64,000 bases of DNA. It comes from Amycolatopsis mediterranei (GTDB taxonomy: Bacteria; Actinomycetota; Actinomycetes; Mycobacteriales; Pseudonocardiaceae). Shown piece after piece: positions 24,383 to 38,623 of the stretch. The notes beneath the pieces are model-generated. The model was not told the origin of the DNA, searched no databases, and saw only the letters and a list, made by a program, of their open reading frames with translations. A program made the position numbers and the translations under genes. The DNA lies in assembly GCF_026017845.1 (NCBI RefSeq), contig NZ_CP100416.1, forward strand, positions 4,829,608-4,893,607, read 5' to 3'. Every line of letters starts with the position of its first letter. Within the stretch, counting starts at the first letter, position 1.

Positions 24383-25414
24383 ATGGAGGAGCAGGAGTTC
24401 GCCGCGCACCTGACCGCGACCATGACCGGCAGCGCCCTCACCATGCTCATCGGCGTCGGCCACCGCACCGGCCTTCTCGCCGCCGCCGCGCGGGGGCCCG
24501 CCACCAGTGCCGGGCTCGCCGAACGCGCCGGGCTGCAGGAACGCTACGTCCGCGAGTGGCTCGGCGCCATGGTCACCGGCGGGATCTTCACCTACGACGG
24601 CCGCGAGTACACCTTCCCGCCGGAACACGCCAAGTTCCTGCTCGGCGAAACCGCGTCGAACGTGATGCCGTCACTGCTGACGCTGTCGGCGTTCACCGGC
24701 ATCCTGCCGGACCTGGAACGCGCGTTCGCCGAAGGCGGCGGCGTCCCGAGGTCGGCCTACGGGCCCTACCTCGAAACCCTCGGCGCCAAGACCGGCGACA
24801 GCTGGAAGCACATCTACCGCGAGCACCTCGTGGACGGCTTCTTCGGCGCGGTCCCCGGCCTGAAGGAACGGCTCACGGCGGGCGCCCGCGTGCTCGACCT
24901 CGGCTGTGGCACCGGGAACGCGATCGCCGTGGCCGCCCGCGCGTTTCCCGCCTCCCGCTTCACCGGCCTGGACATCAACGCCGGCGTCGTCGAGCAGGCG
25001 AGAGAACACCGCCTGCCGAACGCCGGCTTCGCCGTCGGGGACGCCGCCGAGCTGACCGCCGATCCGCCCTACGACGTCATCACCGCGTTCGACGCCATCC
25101 ACGACCAGGACCGGCCGGACGTCGTGCTGCGCCGGATCCGCCACGCGCTCGCCCCGGACGGCCTGTTCTTCATGGTGGACACCAACTTCTCCAGTCACCT
25201 GGAGCGGAACGTCGGCAACCCGCTGGCGGCCCTCACCTACTCGATCAGCCTGATGTACTGCACCACGACGTCGCTGGCCGAGGGCGGTGCCGCGCTCGGT
25301 GCCGTGTGGGGCACCGAAAAGGCGTCGGAAATGCTTGCGGACGCGGGGTTCCGGCACGTCGAAGTGCTCGAATCCCCGCGCCCGCAGAACTGCATCTACG
25401 CCTGCCGCCCGTGA
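24383..25414 (+). CDS. winged-helix SAM-dependent methyltransferase
   Basis: The 343-residue product has an N-terminal winged-helix domain like those of O-methyltransferases (AERAGLQERYVREWLGAM, EYTFPPEH) and a class I methyltransferase core with VLDLGCGTGNAIAVAA, FTGLDIN and DVITAFDAIHD. It resembles the Rv2258c-like family (methyltransferase with DNA-binding-like N-domain) more than antibiotic O-methyltransferases. The substrate is unknown. Leaderless promoter with a large dyad directly upstream. Confidence 0.88.
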   Translation: MEEQEFAAHLTATMTGSALTMLIGVGHRTGLLAAAARGPATSAGLAERAGLQERYVREWLGAMVTGGIFTYDGREYTFPPEHAKFLLGETASNVMPSLLTLSAFTGILPDLERAFAEGGGVPRSAYGPYLETLGAKTGDSWKHIYREHLVDGFFGAVPGLKERLTAGARVLDLGCGTGNAIAVAARAFPASRFTGLDINAGVVEQAREHRLPNAGFAVGDAAELTADPPYDVITAFDAIHDQDRPDVVLRRIRHALAPDGLFFMVDTNFSSHLERNVGNPLAALTYSISLMYCTTTSLAEGGAALGAVWGTEKASEMLADAGFRHVEVLESPRPQNCIYACRP

Positions 25415-25415
25415 A

Positions 25416-26735
25416 TCACTGCTGGTACGGCGCCGCCGCGGCCTTGGCCGCGGTGACCAGCGCGCCCTTGTTCTTCGGCCAGAACGTGCTGTCCACGCAC
25501 GTGTACTTCGGCAGGAAGCCACCGCAGGAGCCGCTCGAACCGCCGACCTCGAACGTCACGCTGGCGACACCCAGTTCGCCGTAGGTGAAGTCGTCGGTGG
25601 TGCCGGACGTGTCGTAGCCGACGGTCTCCTCGTTCGTGCCGACGAGGTAGCCGTTGGACGCGGAGTACTTCGCGCCGAGCCTGCGGTACTGGGCGTCGTT
25701 CGGCGAAGTGGCTTGGGTGAAGCCCCACGGGATGATGATGTCGTTGCCGTAGCTGTGCAGCGTGATCATCGTGCCCTTGGCGGTCGCGGGCGCCGGGTCG
25801 TTGTTCCCGGTGCCGCGCTGGTCCGGGAAGATCGCGCGGGCCAGCTTCTCCAGCGCCTGCACCTCCGGCTCCGAACCCGCGCTCACGCCCTGGTAGGTCT
25901 CCGCGCAGGCGGAGTTGGAGTCGCCGCCCCACCGATAAGTCGAGTTGCGGTTGAGGTCGACGCCGATGTTCGTGCCGCTGCAGCCGCCGCGGGAGTTGTT
26001 CGCGTTCTTGCGCTGCAGCTTCGGCGAGTTCCCGCCGGAAGCGACGATGTCGACGCCGTCGGGGTTGGCGATCGGCACCACCCACACCTCGGTCGTGTCC
26101 AAAATGGACTTCGCGGTGGCGTCGGTGGCGTAGCCGTCGGCGAGGTAGTCGATCCAGCGCCAGGCGAGCTCGCCGGTCGACAGCTCGCGCGCGTGGATCT
26201 GGGCCATCAGGAAGAACTTCGGCTTCGTCGACGTCGTCGACAGCGTGCAGTCGCCGGTCTGCTTCTTGGTCAGGCAGATCGCCTGGATGTCGTGGCCGCC
26301 CTGGCCCTTGGTCTTCTTCCACGACTGGCCGATCGTGTACTTCGTGGCCAGGTCGGGGTGCGCCGAGGCGACCTGTGCGAGGTGGTTCTCCTGCGCGGTG
26401 ACGGTCCGGTAGCCACCGTAGAAGGTGTCCGCCGCCAGGCTCTCCGTCCGCGCGGGGAGTTCCTTGTAGACGGTGTCGAAGTACGAGGGCCGGTAGCCGA
26501 GCGCCCGCAGCTTCGCGGCGACGGCTTGGCCGCCGACGACGTCGACGCTGCCGCCATCCCCTTCTTCGACGTCGAAACCGGCCGCGGCCAGCGCCTGCGC
26601 CTGGGTCGCGGTGGCCGGGACGCGCCAGAACACCGGCGTGTCCGCCGTCTGCGCGGTGGCGGTGCCGCCGAGCAGGGAGGTGAGCAGGACCCCGGACGCC
26701 GCGAGGGCGAGCCGGGACAGGGACCTTGACGCCAT
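25416..26735 (-). CDS. secreted zinc carboxypeptidase (M14)
   Basis: The 439-residue product has a Sec signal peptide (about 1-29, AxA near TATAQT) and the M14 zinc site: HARE with His181 and Glu184, His327 in TLHSYG, the substrate motif NRN (262-264) and catalytic Glu396 in TFEVGG. This matches secreted carboxypeptidase T/SG-like enzymes that remove C-terminal residues in the medium. An N-terminal pro-segment of about 75 residues precedes the domain. ATG with GAGGAG eight bases upstream. Ends two bases from the convergent methyltransferase stop. Confidence 0.93.
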   Translation of the reverse strand: MASRSLSRLALAASGVLLTSLLGGTATAQTADTPVFWRVPATATQAQALAAAGFDVEEGDGGSVDVVGGQAVAAKLRALGYRPSYFDTVYKELPARTESLAADTFYGGYRTVTAQENHLAQVASAHPDLATKYTIGQSWKKTKGQGGHDIQAICLTKKQTGDCTLSTTSTKPKFFLMAQIHARELSTGELAWRWIDYLADGYATDATAKSILDTTEVWVVPIANPDGVDIVASGGNSPKLQRKNANNSRGGCSGTNIGVDLNRNSTYRWGGDSNSACAETYQGVSAGSEPEVQALEKLARAIFPDQRGTGNNDPAPATAKGTMITLHSYGNDIIIPWGFTQATSPNDAQYRRLGAKYSASNGYLVGTNEETVGYDTSGTTDDFTYGELGVASVTFEVGGSSGSCGGFLPKYTCVDSTFWPKNKGALVTAAKAAAAPYQQ

Positions 26736-26858
26736 CGGGGGATCTCCTCACGCCGCACGGATGGAGGTCCGGTCGGAACCCGTGGTCACCGTACCGGCAC
26801 GCACAGTGTGTCGGCCCGGTGCAAAGAGGTCATACCCCCGAAAGTCGCGAAACCGGTC

Positions 26859-27368
26859 TCAGGAACCCGCGGGAAGCCGGTGCTTCGCCTTCGCCATGAA
26901 ATGGGTGAGCCGGGCCTGATCCGGCTCGATCTCCTCGAGGATGTGGGCTGCCCACTCGGCGACGCCGTGGCACAGCTCGTGGTAGAACAGCCACAGCGCG
27001 GCCCGCGCGTGCGCCTGGGCCCGTTCCGGCAGGTCGAAGTGGCCCGCCTGGGTTTCTTCGATGCGGGCTTCGGCCAGCACGATCTCACGGATCAGGTACA
27101 GCACCCAGTACCGCGCGGGGGGAGCCAGGTCCTCGGCCAGCGCCGCGCACAGCGCGGGCACCAGGTCGACCGCCGGGGCGAACATGTTCCCCTGGATGAT
27201 CAGGTAGTTGTCGAAGTACTCGTAGTACGCGGCTTTGGCCGCCGCATCCGTGGTCGCGGTGACCAGACGCTCGACGCCCAGGGGAACGGAGGCGAGGTCG
27301 CCGCCGAAAGGCAGGCGCCGCTCGGTCCAGTCGTACCGCTCCAGCTCGATCCGGACGGCGGAAAGCAC
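26859..27368 (-). CDS. hypothetical helical protein
   Basis: The 169-residue product is mostly helical and rich in Tyr, Trp and His (AAYYEYFDNYLIIQGN, WLFYHELCHGVAEW). HELCH at residues 130-134 fits HExxH, but the sequence lacks other zinc-protease features, so I treat it as chance. GTG start at 27368. It lies 57 bp downstream of the large carboxylase gene on the same strand and may share its transcript. No family recognised. Confidence 0.6.
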   Translation of the reverse strand: MLSAVRIELERYDWTERRLPFGGDLASVPLGVERLVTATTDAAAKAAYYEYFDNYLIIQGNMFAPAVDLVPALCAALAEDLAPPARYWVLYLIREIVLAEARIEETQAGHFDLPERAQAHARAALWLFYHELCHGVAEWAAHILEEIEPDQARLTHFMAKAKHRLPAGS

Positions 27369-27425
27369 GGCAACCCCCAGAGAACCGACAGAGCCGGGAC
27401 CGATCGGCCCCGGCTCCGCCGGACT

Positions 27426-32903
<5,478 letters not shown>

Positions 32904-32940
32904 CGGCTGAGCCTCCCAAGTACGCACGCGCAGAAGGCGA

Positions 32941-32973
32941 CGCACCTGTCCTGGAACGTCGCCCGCACCTGTC
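32941..32973. repeat. direct repeat upstream of carboxylase
   Basis: CGCACCTGTC occurs twice (32941-32950 and 32964-32973), 13 bases apart, 38-70 bases upstream of the carboxylase GTG. This position suits a regulator binding in tandem. No matching regulator is identified. Confidence 0.4.
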
Positions 32974-33151
32974 TACACCCTGGTGGATGACCGGGGCCCG
33001 GTCCAATGTCCGCCATGGCGCATGCCGAGGCGGCTGAGTTGTGGGAACCCCACAAAAAGCGACCCGCACCACACCGTCCGGACCGGCTTTCACGCGAGGT
33101 TCGCGACAAAGCACCCTACGGGCACGCGAACGGCGGGTGGCGCGGAAGCGA

Positions 33152-33391
33152 TCAGGAGGCGAGCAGGACGTCGGACTCCAGGACCTGCCCCAGCTCGCGG
33201 CGCTCGGCCTCCGACAGGGGGACGGCGGCGACCTCGCACCGGCCGTCCGGCCCCGGCGCGGTGGTGACCGCCAGCACCGGCCGCCCGTCGATCTCACGCA
33301 GGGTGACGCGGCCGCCGCACGCGAGGTCGACGGTGATGCCGGGGCGATCGCGATGCCTGCCCAGCCAGCGGCTGACGAAATGGAAGGTCAT
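33152..33391 (-). CDS. small hypothetical protein
   Basis: The 79-residue product reads as a small beta-rich domain (HFVSRWLGRHRD, GRVTLREIDGRPVLAVT, then an acidic helix LSEAERRELG). GGGGAG lies six bases before the ATG at 33391. A GTG three bases earlier is in frame. No family recognised. It is 248 bp from the carboxylase gene, on the same strand. Confidence 0.6.
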   Translation of the reverse strand: MTFHFVSRWLGRHRDRPGITVDLACGGRVTLREIDGRPVLAVTTAPGPDGRCEVAAVPLSEAERRELGQVLESDVLLAS

Positions 33392-33538
33392 CACGGTCTC
33401 CCCTCGGTACGGCGCGCTCCCCCTGGAGCACAGGTGTCGCTGACGGATGCCCCGGATACCGCGGATCTACACCCGATCGTGCGAAACGGCGGGGCCGGCA
33501 CCCCCCGACGTGGTGCCGGCCCGCCCGGTTCGCGCCGG

Positions 33539-35167
33539 TCAGCGCAGCGGAGCCTCCAGGACGTACCGCTTCGCGAGCCCCGCACCGCAGTCGACCTCGA
33601 CGGTCCGCCGGACGACCGGGGTGCCGTCGTCGCCGCGCAGCGCGTAGCCGACCGCCGTCGAGTCCGGGATCGTGCGGACCTCGGCGGGCACGCGGCCGCC
33701 GGCCGAGAGCCGGCGCAGCAGCCGCTGCAGCGGCGCGTCGAGCGCCTCGTCCACAGTGGACGGATCGCGGGTGGCCGCACCGGACGGCGGCGGCGCCGCG
33801 GGTGCGCCTTCGCCCAGCCGCTCGACCTCGCGGGTGGCGTCGACGATCGTCGTCACCGTGCCGCCGCCGTCGATGCCGACCCGCACCTCGCCGAGGCCCG
33901 GCGTGACGACCGGGTGGCCGTCGACCAGCTGCGTGAACACCACGTGGGTCTCGCGCACCCGCGGGTCGGCGATGTCGTCGGCGGTGCCGCCGGCGTGGTA
34001 CTGGTGGCGCACCTTGTCGGCGACCAGGTCGACGCGGTCGGCCAGGCCGAAGGTCTCGACGGCGTCCTGGGCGATCCGGACGGCTTCGTCCGCGCTCGGC
34101 GCGTCCCGGCCGGTGCCGTCGGCGTCGGCGAAGGTGATTTCGCGGACTCCCCGGTGGTCGACGCTCAGCCGCGGACCGTCCTGGCCCTCGCCGAGCACGA
34201 GGCCGTGCGGGCCCATCGCGCCGGCGGGCACCCCGCCGCCGAGCCGGACGCCGTAGTGGCCGGCCAGCTCGGCCAGCCGCGACGGGGAGAGCCGTTGCGG
34301 GGCGAACCGGGCGGTCTGCGCCGAGCCGGGCAGCTCCAGCCGCGGTGCCTGGATGCTCTTGGCGGCGTCGTACCAGGTCCACCACCACCAGTTCTTCGAC
34401 GCGGCGGCGGTCGAGAAGGATCCTTCGTTCCACAGCCGGTCCTGCGCCTCGGCCTGCGTCGCCCCGCACGCGGCGACCGAGGGCGCCTGGTGGTGGTCGA
34501 TGTCCCACGACGCGTCCAGCCACGCCTTGCCGAACTTGTGGCCGTTGCCGTTCCACTTGCTGAAGAAGTAGGCGCCGTAGTTCGGGCTGTCGACGCTGGT
34601 CGACTCGAAGCCGAAGATCATCCGCAGGCCCAGGTTGGCCGCGTCCCACGTGCGGATCGGGCTGTTGCCGTCGCCGATGCGCAGCGAGAGGCAGGTGGAG
34701 AAGAACAGGTAGCGCGCGACCTCGTTGCCCAGGCGCATGTCGGCCGAGCTCGCCCAGGCCGACCCGCCCCAGGTGCCGCCCATCGGCATCCAGAAGACAC
34801 CGTTGCCGTCCATCGTCCCGTGCCCCGAGTGGTACTCGGCGACGCAGGCGTCGAAGCCGTAGGTGCCCTGCCAGTCGTCGTACTCCTCGCCGTAGATCCA
34901 CGACAGCACCCCGCCGTCGGTGTACCAGAAGTTCGGCGCGGCGAACTGCTTGACGTAATTGTAGAAACCACCCGCGTCCTCGTGGGTGAAGGAAAGGTCG
35001 TTCATCCCGGGCGGGAAGTCCTCGATGGAGCAGACGCCGTACCGGTTCGCACCCCGATCGGCGGCGGCGCCGGTCCCGGAGCCGAACGGATCGGCCGAGA
35101 TCAGTGCCCGTGCGCCGGCGGCCGCACCGGGTGGCGCGGTGACCACGCCGTTCTTGAGCAGTGCCAT
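33539..35167 (-). CDS. DUF6345 protein, possible caspase-like fold
   Basis: The 542-residue product starts at ATG 35167 with GGGGAGGA upstream. Residues 40-270 match a DUF6345-type domain: YGVCSIEDF, then EYHSGHG (His113, His116), a 40-residue spacer and YLFFSTCLSL (Cys159), then MIFGFEST. A His-Gly after one strand and Cys at the end of the next is the dyad layout of clan CD peptidases (caspases, gingipains). There is no signal peptide. The C-terminal half (about 290-542) is beta-rich and resembles a PepSY/propeptide-type region. Function unproven. Confidence 0.7.
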   Translation of the reverse strand: MALLKNGVVTAPPGAAAGARALISADPFGSGTGAAADRGANRYGVCSIEDFPPGMNDLSFTHEDAGGFYNYVKQFAAPNFWYTDGGVLSWIYGEEYDDWQGTYGFDACVAEYHSGHGTMDGNGVFWMPMGGTWGGSAWASSADMRLGNEVARYLFFSTCLSLRIGDGNSPIRTWDAANLGLRMIFGFESTSVDSPNYGAYFFSKWNGNGHKFGKAWLDASWDIDHHQAPSVAACGATQAEAQDRLWNEGSFSTAAASKNWWWWTWYDAAKSIQAPRLELPGSAQTARFAPQRLSPSRLAELAGHYGVRLGGGVPAGAMGPHGLVLGEGQDGPRLSVDHRGVREITFADADGTGRDAPSADEAVRIAQDAVETFGLADRVDLVADKVRHQYHAGGTADDIADPRVRETHVVFTQLVDGHPVVTPGLGEVRVGIDGGGTVTTIVDATREVERLGEGAPAAPPPSGAATRDPSTVDEALDAPLQRLLRRLSAGGRVPAEVRTIPDSTAVGYALRGDDGTPVVRRTVEVDCGAGLAKRYVLEAPLR

Positions 35168-35270
35168 GATTCCTCCCCGTGGGTGGCAGAATGCAGCGAT
35201 CGGACGGTAGCCGTCAACGCGGTGAAAACAATCGGATACATCTTTCTGCCACACCTTTAGCGCAATTTTT

Positions 35271-35703
35271 TCAGCGCTGCACCGATTCCGTGGAGCATTT
35301 TTGCGCGGGGCCGGGAACCGGTCGGCCCGCACCGGCCACTGTGGACATCGCCGCGGCGGGCCGGGCCGGGTTGGCCGCGACGGCGGTGCCGAGCCGCTCG
35401 TCGGGGTGGCCGGGAAGATCCACAGTGGACTCCGCGGTCAGGCCCGGACGGCCGCCCCGGGCCGGGGCCGTTCCGGGTGCTCCAGCACCGCCAGCCCGCG
35501 CCACGGATCGCCGGCCGGGACGTCGGCCGGGCTGAGCAGGCCGTGGTCGAGCAGCGGCTACCACACGCTCGGGCCGCGAGCGCCCTGGCGTGGTCGCGGG
35601 TGAGGTGCCGGCGGGCGGCGAGGATCGGCCCCGGTTCGGCGTCGGCGGTCGCGACCAGGTGGTCCAGCAGGGGAGCGGGCAGGGCGGGGTGGGCGGCCGG
35701 CAA
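35271..35703 (-). pseudogene. broken leucine-rich-repeat-variant gene
   Basis: Three frames on the minus strand carry consecutive pieces of one helical repeat protein. The first, from 35703, gives LLDHLVATADAEPG and ILAARRHLTRDHARALAAR. The second, after a stop near 35570, gives PLLDHGLLSPADVPAG and LAVLEHPERPRPGAAVRA. The third gives LPGHPDERLGTAVAANPARP. These match LRV/HEAT-like repeats (HPDxRLRxAVAANP). At least two frameshifts and one stop break the gene. Sequencing error is a formal alternative. Confidence 0.6.
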
Positions 35704-35805
35704 CGGGGTCGTCGTCTTCTCCGAAACGCTCCGCCCGCGTGCGGAACAAAGCAGGATCGCGGAAGTTTGCGGCGCCGCAACCGGTTCGGCGGCCAGAATG
35801 GCGGG

Positions 35806-36135
35806 ATGAAACTGGGGCAGGTGGCGTCGACCGCACGCCGGATCTTCTCCGCCCGGCTCGTCTACGGCGATCCGGTCGAGCGGGACGGCGTCGTCGTCAT
35901 CCCGGCCGCGGCCGTCTACGGAGGCGGCGGCGGTGGAGGCGGAGGAGGCGGCGACACCCTCCCCGTGCGGGAAGGCGCCGGCTTCGGGGTGTTCGCCCGG
36001 CCCGTCGGCGCCTTCGTCGTGCGCGACGGCGCCGTCACCTGGGTGCCCGCCGTCGATGTCATGCGGCTCGGGCTGGCTGCCGCCGTCACCGTCGTCGCCC
36101 TCACGAAGATCCTGGGGAAGCGCGCCGAACCCTGA
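35806..36135 (+). CDS. GerW/YtfJ-family sporulation protein
   Basis: The 109-residue product follows the GerW pattern: RRIFSARLVYGDPVERDGVVVIPAAAVYGGG, an 11-glycine run, then GFGVFARPVGAFVVRDGAVTWVP and a hydrophobic C-terminal segment. The DGVVVIP and GGG elements are diagnostic for the family, whose Bacillus member is needed for spore germination and whose actinobacterial role is unknown. It may be membrane associated through the C-terminal AAAVTVVAL segment. ATG at 35806. Confidence 0.85.
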   Translation: MKLGQVASTARRIFSARLVYGDPVERDGVVVIPAAAVYGGGGGGGGGGGDTLPVREGAGFGVFARPVGAFVVRDGAVTWVPAVDVMRLGLAAAVTVVALTKILGKRAEP

Positions 36136-36213
36136 CCAGGGGCCGGCGAAAGTTCACCACCGGTTGGTGTCCGCGTTCGCCCGGCGCGCCTAGCCTCGGG
36201 TGCGGAGGTGCGT

Positions 36214-37722
36214 ATGGATTCCGGGGACTTCAGCCGGCGGACGCTGCTGCGGGCCGGTGGGGTGGCGGCCGCCGCGGGGATGCTGCCCGGCGTGGCCTTC
36301 GCCGATCAGCCGGGTGGCTCGGGCAGCCAGACCCGGACCGTCACCGGCACGCTGAAACCGGACGTGCCGGACTGGTACTACCTGCCCGTCGACGTCCCAC
36401 GTGGGGTGCGGCAGATCGACGTCGTGTACTCCTACGACCGGCCGACCGTGCCGGCCGGCACCCGCGGGAACGCCTGCGACATCGGCATCTTCGGCCCCGA
36501 AGGCCACGACGTCGGCAACGCGCGCGGCTTCCGCGGCTGGTCCGGCGGCTTCCGCGACCGGTTCTCGATCAGCGCGTCCGAAGCCACCCCCGGCTACCTC
36601 GCCGGCCCGGTCAAGCCCGGCCGGTGGCACGTCATCCTCGGCCCGTACACCGTCGCGCCGCAGGGGCTGAACTACCGGGTGGACATCACGCTCACCTTCG
36701 GCCCGGACGGCACCCCGTTCAAGCCGAACCCGGCGCCGGAAGCCGCGCCCGCCCGCGAGCGCGGCCGTGCCTGGTACCGCGGGGACAGCCACCTGCACAC
36801 CGTCCACTCCGACGGCCGCCGCACGCCGGATCAGCTCGTCGCCGACGCCCGGGCCGCCGGCCTCGACTTCATCGTCTCCACCGACCACAACACCTCCAGC
36901 TCGCAGCTGGTCTGGGGTGACCACGCCGCCGACGACCTGCTGATCCTCAACGGCGAAGAGGTGACGACCCGGTCCGGGCACTGGCCCGCGATCGGCCTGC
37001 CCGCCGGCACCTGGATCGACTGGCGCTACCGGGCGGCCGACCCGCGGGACTTCCGGCGCTTCACCGACCAGGTGCACCGCGCCGGCGGCCTGGTCACCGC
37101 CGCGCACCCGTTCGCCAACTGCTTCGGCTGCACCTACGAATTCGCCTACGAGCTCGCCGACCTCGTCGAGGTGTGGAACGGGCCGTGGACGCAGGACGAC
37201 GAGGCGAGCGTCATCCACTGGGACGGGCTCCTGCGCGGCGGCCGCTTCATCCCGGCGATCGGCGACTCCGACGCGCACAACCCGGACCAGCGGGTCGCCC
37301 TGCCGCACACCGTCGTGCTCGCCGACCGGCTGCGCCGCCAGGAGCTCCTGGCCGGGCTCGCGGCCGGGCGTTCCTGGCTGGCGGAATCGGCGTCGGTCCA
37401 GCTGGACTTCACCGTCTCGGGCGGCGGCGCGAGCGCGGGCATCGGCGAGCGGCTCGCCGCGGGCACCGGGACACCGGTGACCGTCAACGCCGTGGTCGCC
37501 GGCGTGCCGGGGACGACGGTGACGTTCCTCGACCAGCTCGGCCCGGAACACACCGAGCCGATCGGCGACTCCGGGGCGGCCACGGTCACCTGGACGACCT
37601 ACCCGCGCTACAGCCGCTGGGTGCGGGTCGAGGTCCGTCGCCCGTCCGGCGGCCCGAACACGACGGTGCCGAACGCCATGGTGGCGATGTCCAACCCGAT
37701 CTTCCTCGGCACCGGCCACTGA
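36214..37722 (+). CDS. Tat-exported CehA/McbA-type PHP hydrolase
   Basis: The 502-residue product has a twin-arginine signal (SRRTLLRAGG) and a PHP-type metal hydrolase from about residue 190: GDSHLHTVHSDG, STDHNTSS, NGEEVTT, AAHPF and GDSDAHN supply metal ligands. The N-terminal 180 residues form a beta domain. CehA/McbA relatives hydrolyse carbaryl-type esters or phosphoesters, but most are uncharacterised. Export folded with metal is consistent with Tat. GGAGG lies five bases before the ATG. Confidence 0.88.
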   Translation: MDSGDFSRRTLLRAGGVAAAAGMLPGVAFADQPGGSGSQTRTVTGTLKPDVPDWYYLPVDVPRGVRQIDVVYSYDRPTVPAGTRGNACDIGIFGPEGHDVGNARGFRGWSGGFRDRFSISASEATPGYLAGPVKPGRWHVILGPYTVAPQGLNYRVDITLTFGPDGTPFKPNPAPEAAPARERGRAWYRGDSHLHTVHSDGRRTPDQLVADARAAGLDFIVSTDHNTSSSQLVWGDHAADDLLILNGEEVTTRSGHWPAIGLPAGTWIDWRYRAADPRDFRRFTDQVHRAGGLVTAAHPFANCFGCTYEFAYELADLVEVWNGPWTQDDEASVIHWDGLLRGGRFIPAIGDSDAHNPDQRVALPHTVVLADRLRRQELLAGLAAGRSWLAESASVQLDFTVSGGGASAGIGERLAAGTGTPVTVNAVVAGVPGTTVTFLDQLGPEHTEPIGDSGAATVTWTTYPRYSRWVRVEVRRPSGGPNTTVPNAMVAMSNPIFLGTGH

Positions 37723-37788
37723 ACCCCGCCCGCTGCACCGCGTCCTCCTATTGGGCAGACTGGTGCGAACGGGTGAAGGGGAGGCAGG

Positions 37789-38604
37789 GTGCGCGGTTGT
37801 GGCCTGAAGCTGGCCATGGTCCTGGTGGCGGTCGTCGTGCTGGCCGCCGGGATCGTCGTGGTGGTGGCGTACACGCGCGGTGAGATCCGGACGCCGGGGT
37901 GCACGGTGGCGCAGCCGGGGGACAAGGCGTCCAGCTACACGTTCACCCCGGAGCAGATGAACAACGCGGCGACGATCTCGGCGGTCGGCACCAAGCTGGG
38001 GCTGCCCGCCCACGCGGCGACGGTCGCGCTGGCGACGGCGTTGCAGGAGTCGAAGCTGCGCAACCTCCCGGGCGGTGACCGCGACTCGGTCGGGCTGTTC
38101 CAGCAGCGGCCCAGCCAGGGCTGGGGCACGGTCGCCCAGCTGCGCGACCCGGTCTACGCGGCGACGGAGTTCTACGAGAAGCTCCAGAAGCTGCCGAACT
38201 GGGAGACGCTGCCGATCACCGAGGCGGCGCAGGCGGTCCAGCGGTCGGGCGCCCCGGACGCGTACTCGCAGTGGGAATCGCAGTCCCGCACCATGGCGGC
38301 GGCGTTCAACGGCCAGTTCCCGGCCGCGCTGACCTGCCGCAACCTGACCCTGGCGGCGCCCGCGAACCTCGCCGGGACGGCGACGGCGGAGCTGGGCACG
38401 TCCAGCCTCAGCGGACCCCACCCGGCGGCACAGGGCTGGACGTACGCGACCTGGCTGGTCGGCCGCGCGGAGGCACTGGGCGTGGACAAGGTGAGCTTCG
38501 CGGGCCGGACGTGGACGGCGGAATCGGGCGCGTGGGCCGACGATTCGGCCGCGGGCCAGGACCTTGCGCTGCACCAGACCGCGGCGGCCCAGGTCAGCGA
38601 GTAA
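37789..38604 (+). CDS. membrane-anchored lytic-transglycosylase-like protein
   Basis: The 271-residue product has one N-terminal transmembrane helix (about 8-30) and an SLT-like extracellular domain: ATALQESKLRNLPGG with a candidate catalytic Glu, DSVGLFQQRPSQGWG and FYEKLQKLPNWETLPI. Such actinobacterial proteins are often mislabelled as heavy-metal transporters. The GLFQQRPS motif is typical of lysozyme-like transglycosylase folds. The C-terminal 80 residues are a separate, less conserved region. It probably acts on peptidoglycan. Confidence 0.75.
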   Translation: MRGCGLKLAMVLVAVVVLAAGIVVVVAYTRGEIRTPGCTVAQPGDKASSYTFTPEQMNNAATISAVGTKLGLPAHAATVALATALQESKLRNLPGGDRDSVGLFQQRPSQGWGTVAQLRDPVYAATEFYEKLQKLPNWETLPITEAAQAVQRSGAPDAYSQWESQSRTMAAAFNGQFPAALTCRNLTLAAPANLAGTATAELGTSSLSGPHPAAQGWTYATWLVGRAEALGVDKVSFAGRTWTAESGAWADDSAAGQDLALHQTAAAQVSE

Positions 38605-38623
38605 CGCTCCTTGGGCAGTCGGG

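Noticed and set aside
26964..26978. HExxH-like HELCH motif in the hypothetical helical protein
   Set aside because: No third zinc ligand, signal peptide or protease family pattern. The match is short enough to be chance.
35179..35535. Plus-strand frame opposite the LRV remnant
   Set aside because: Arg/Ala/Gly-rich shadow without start signals.
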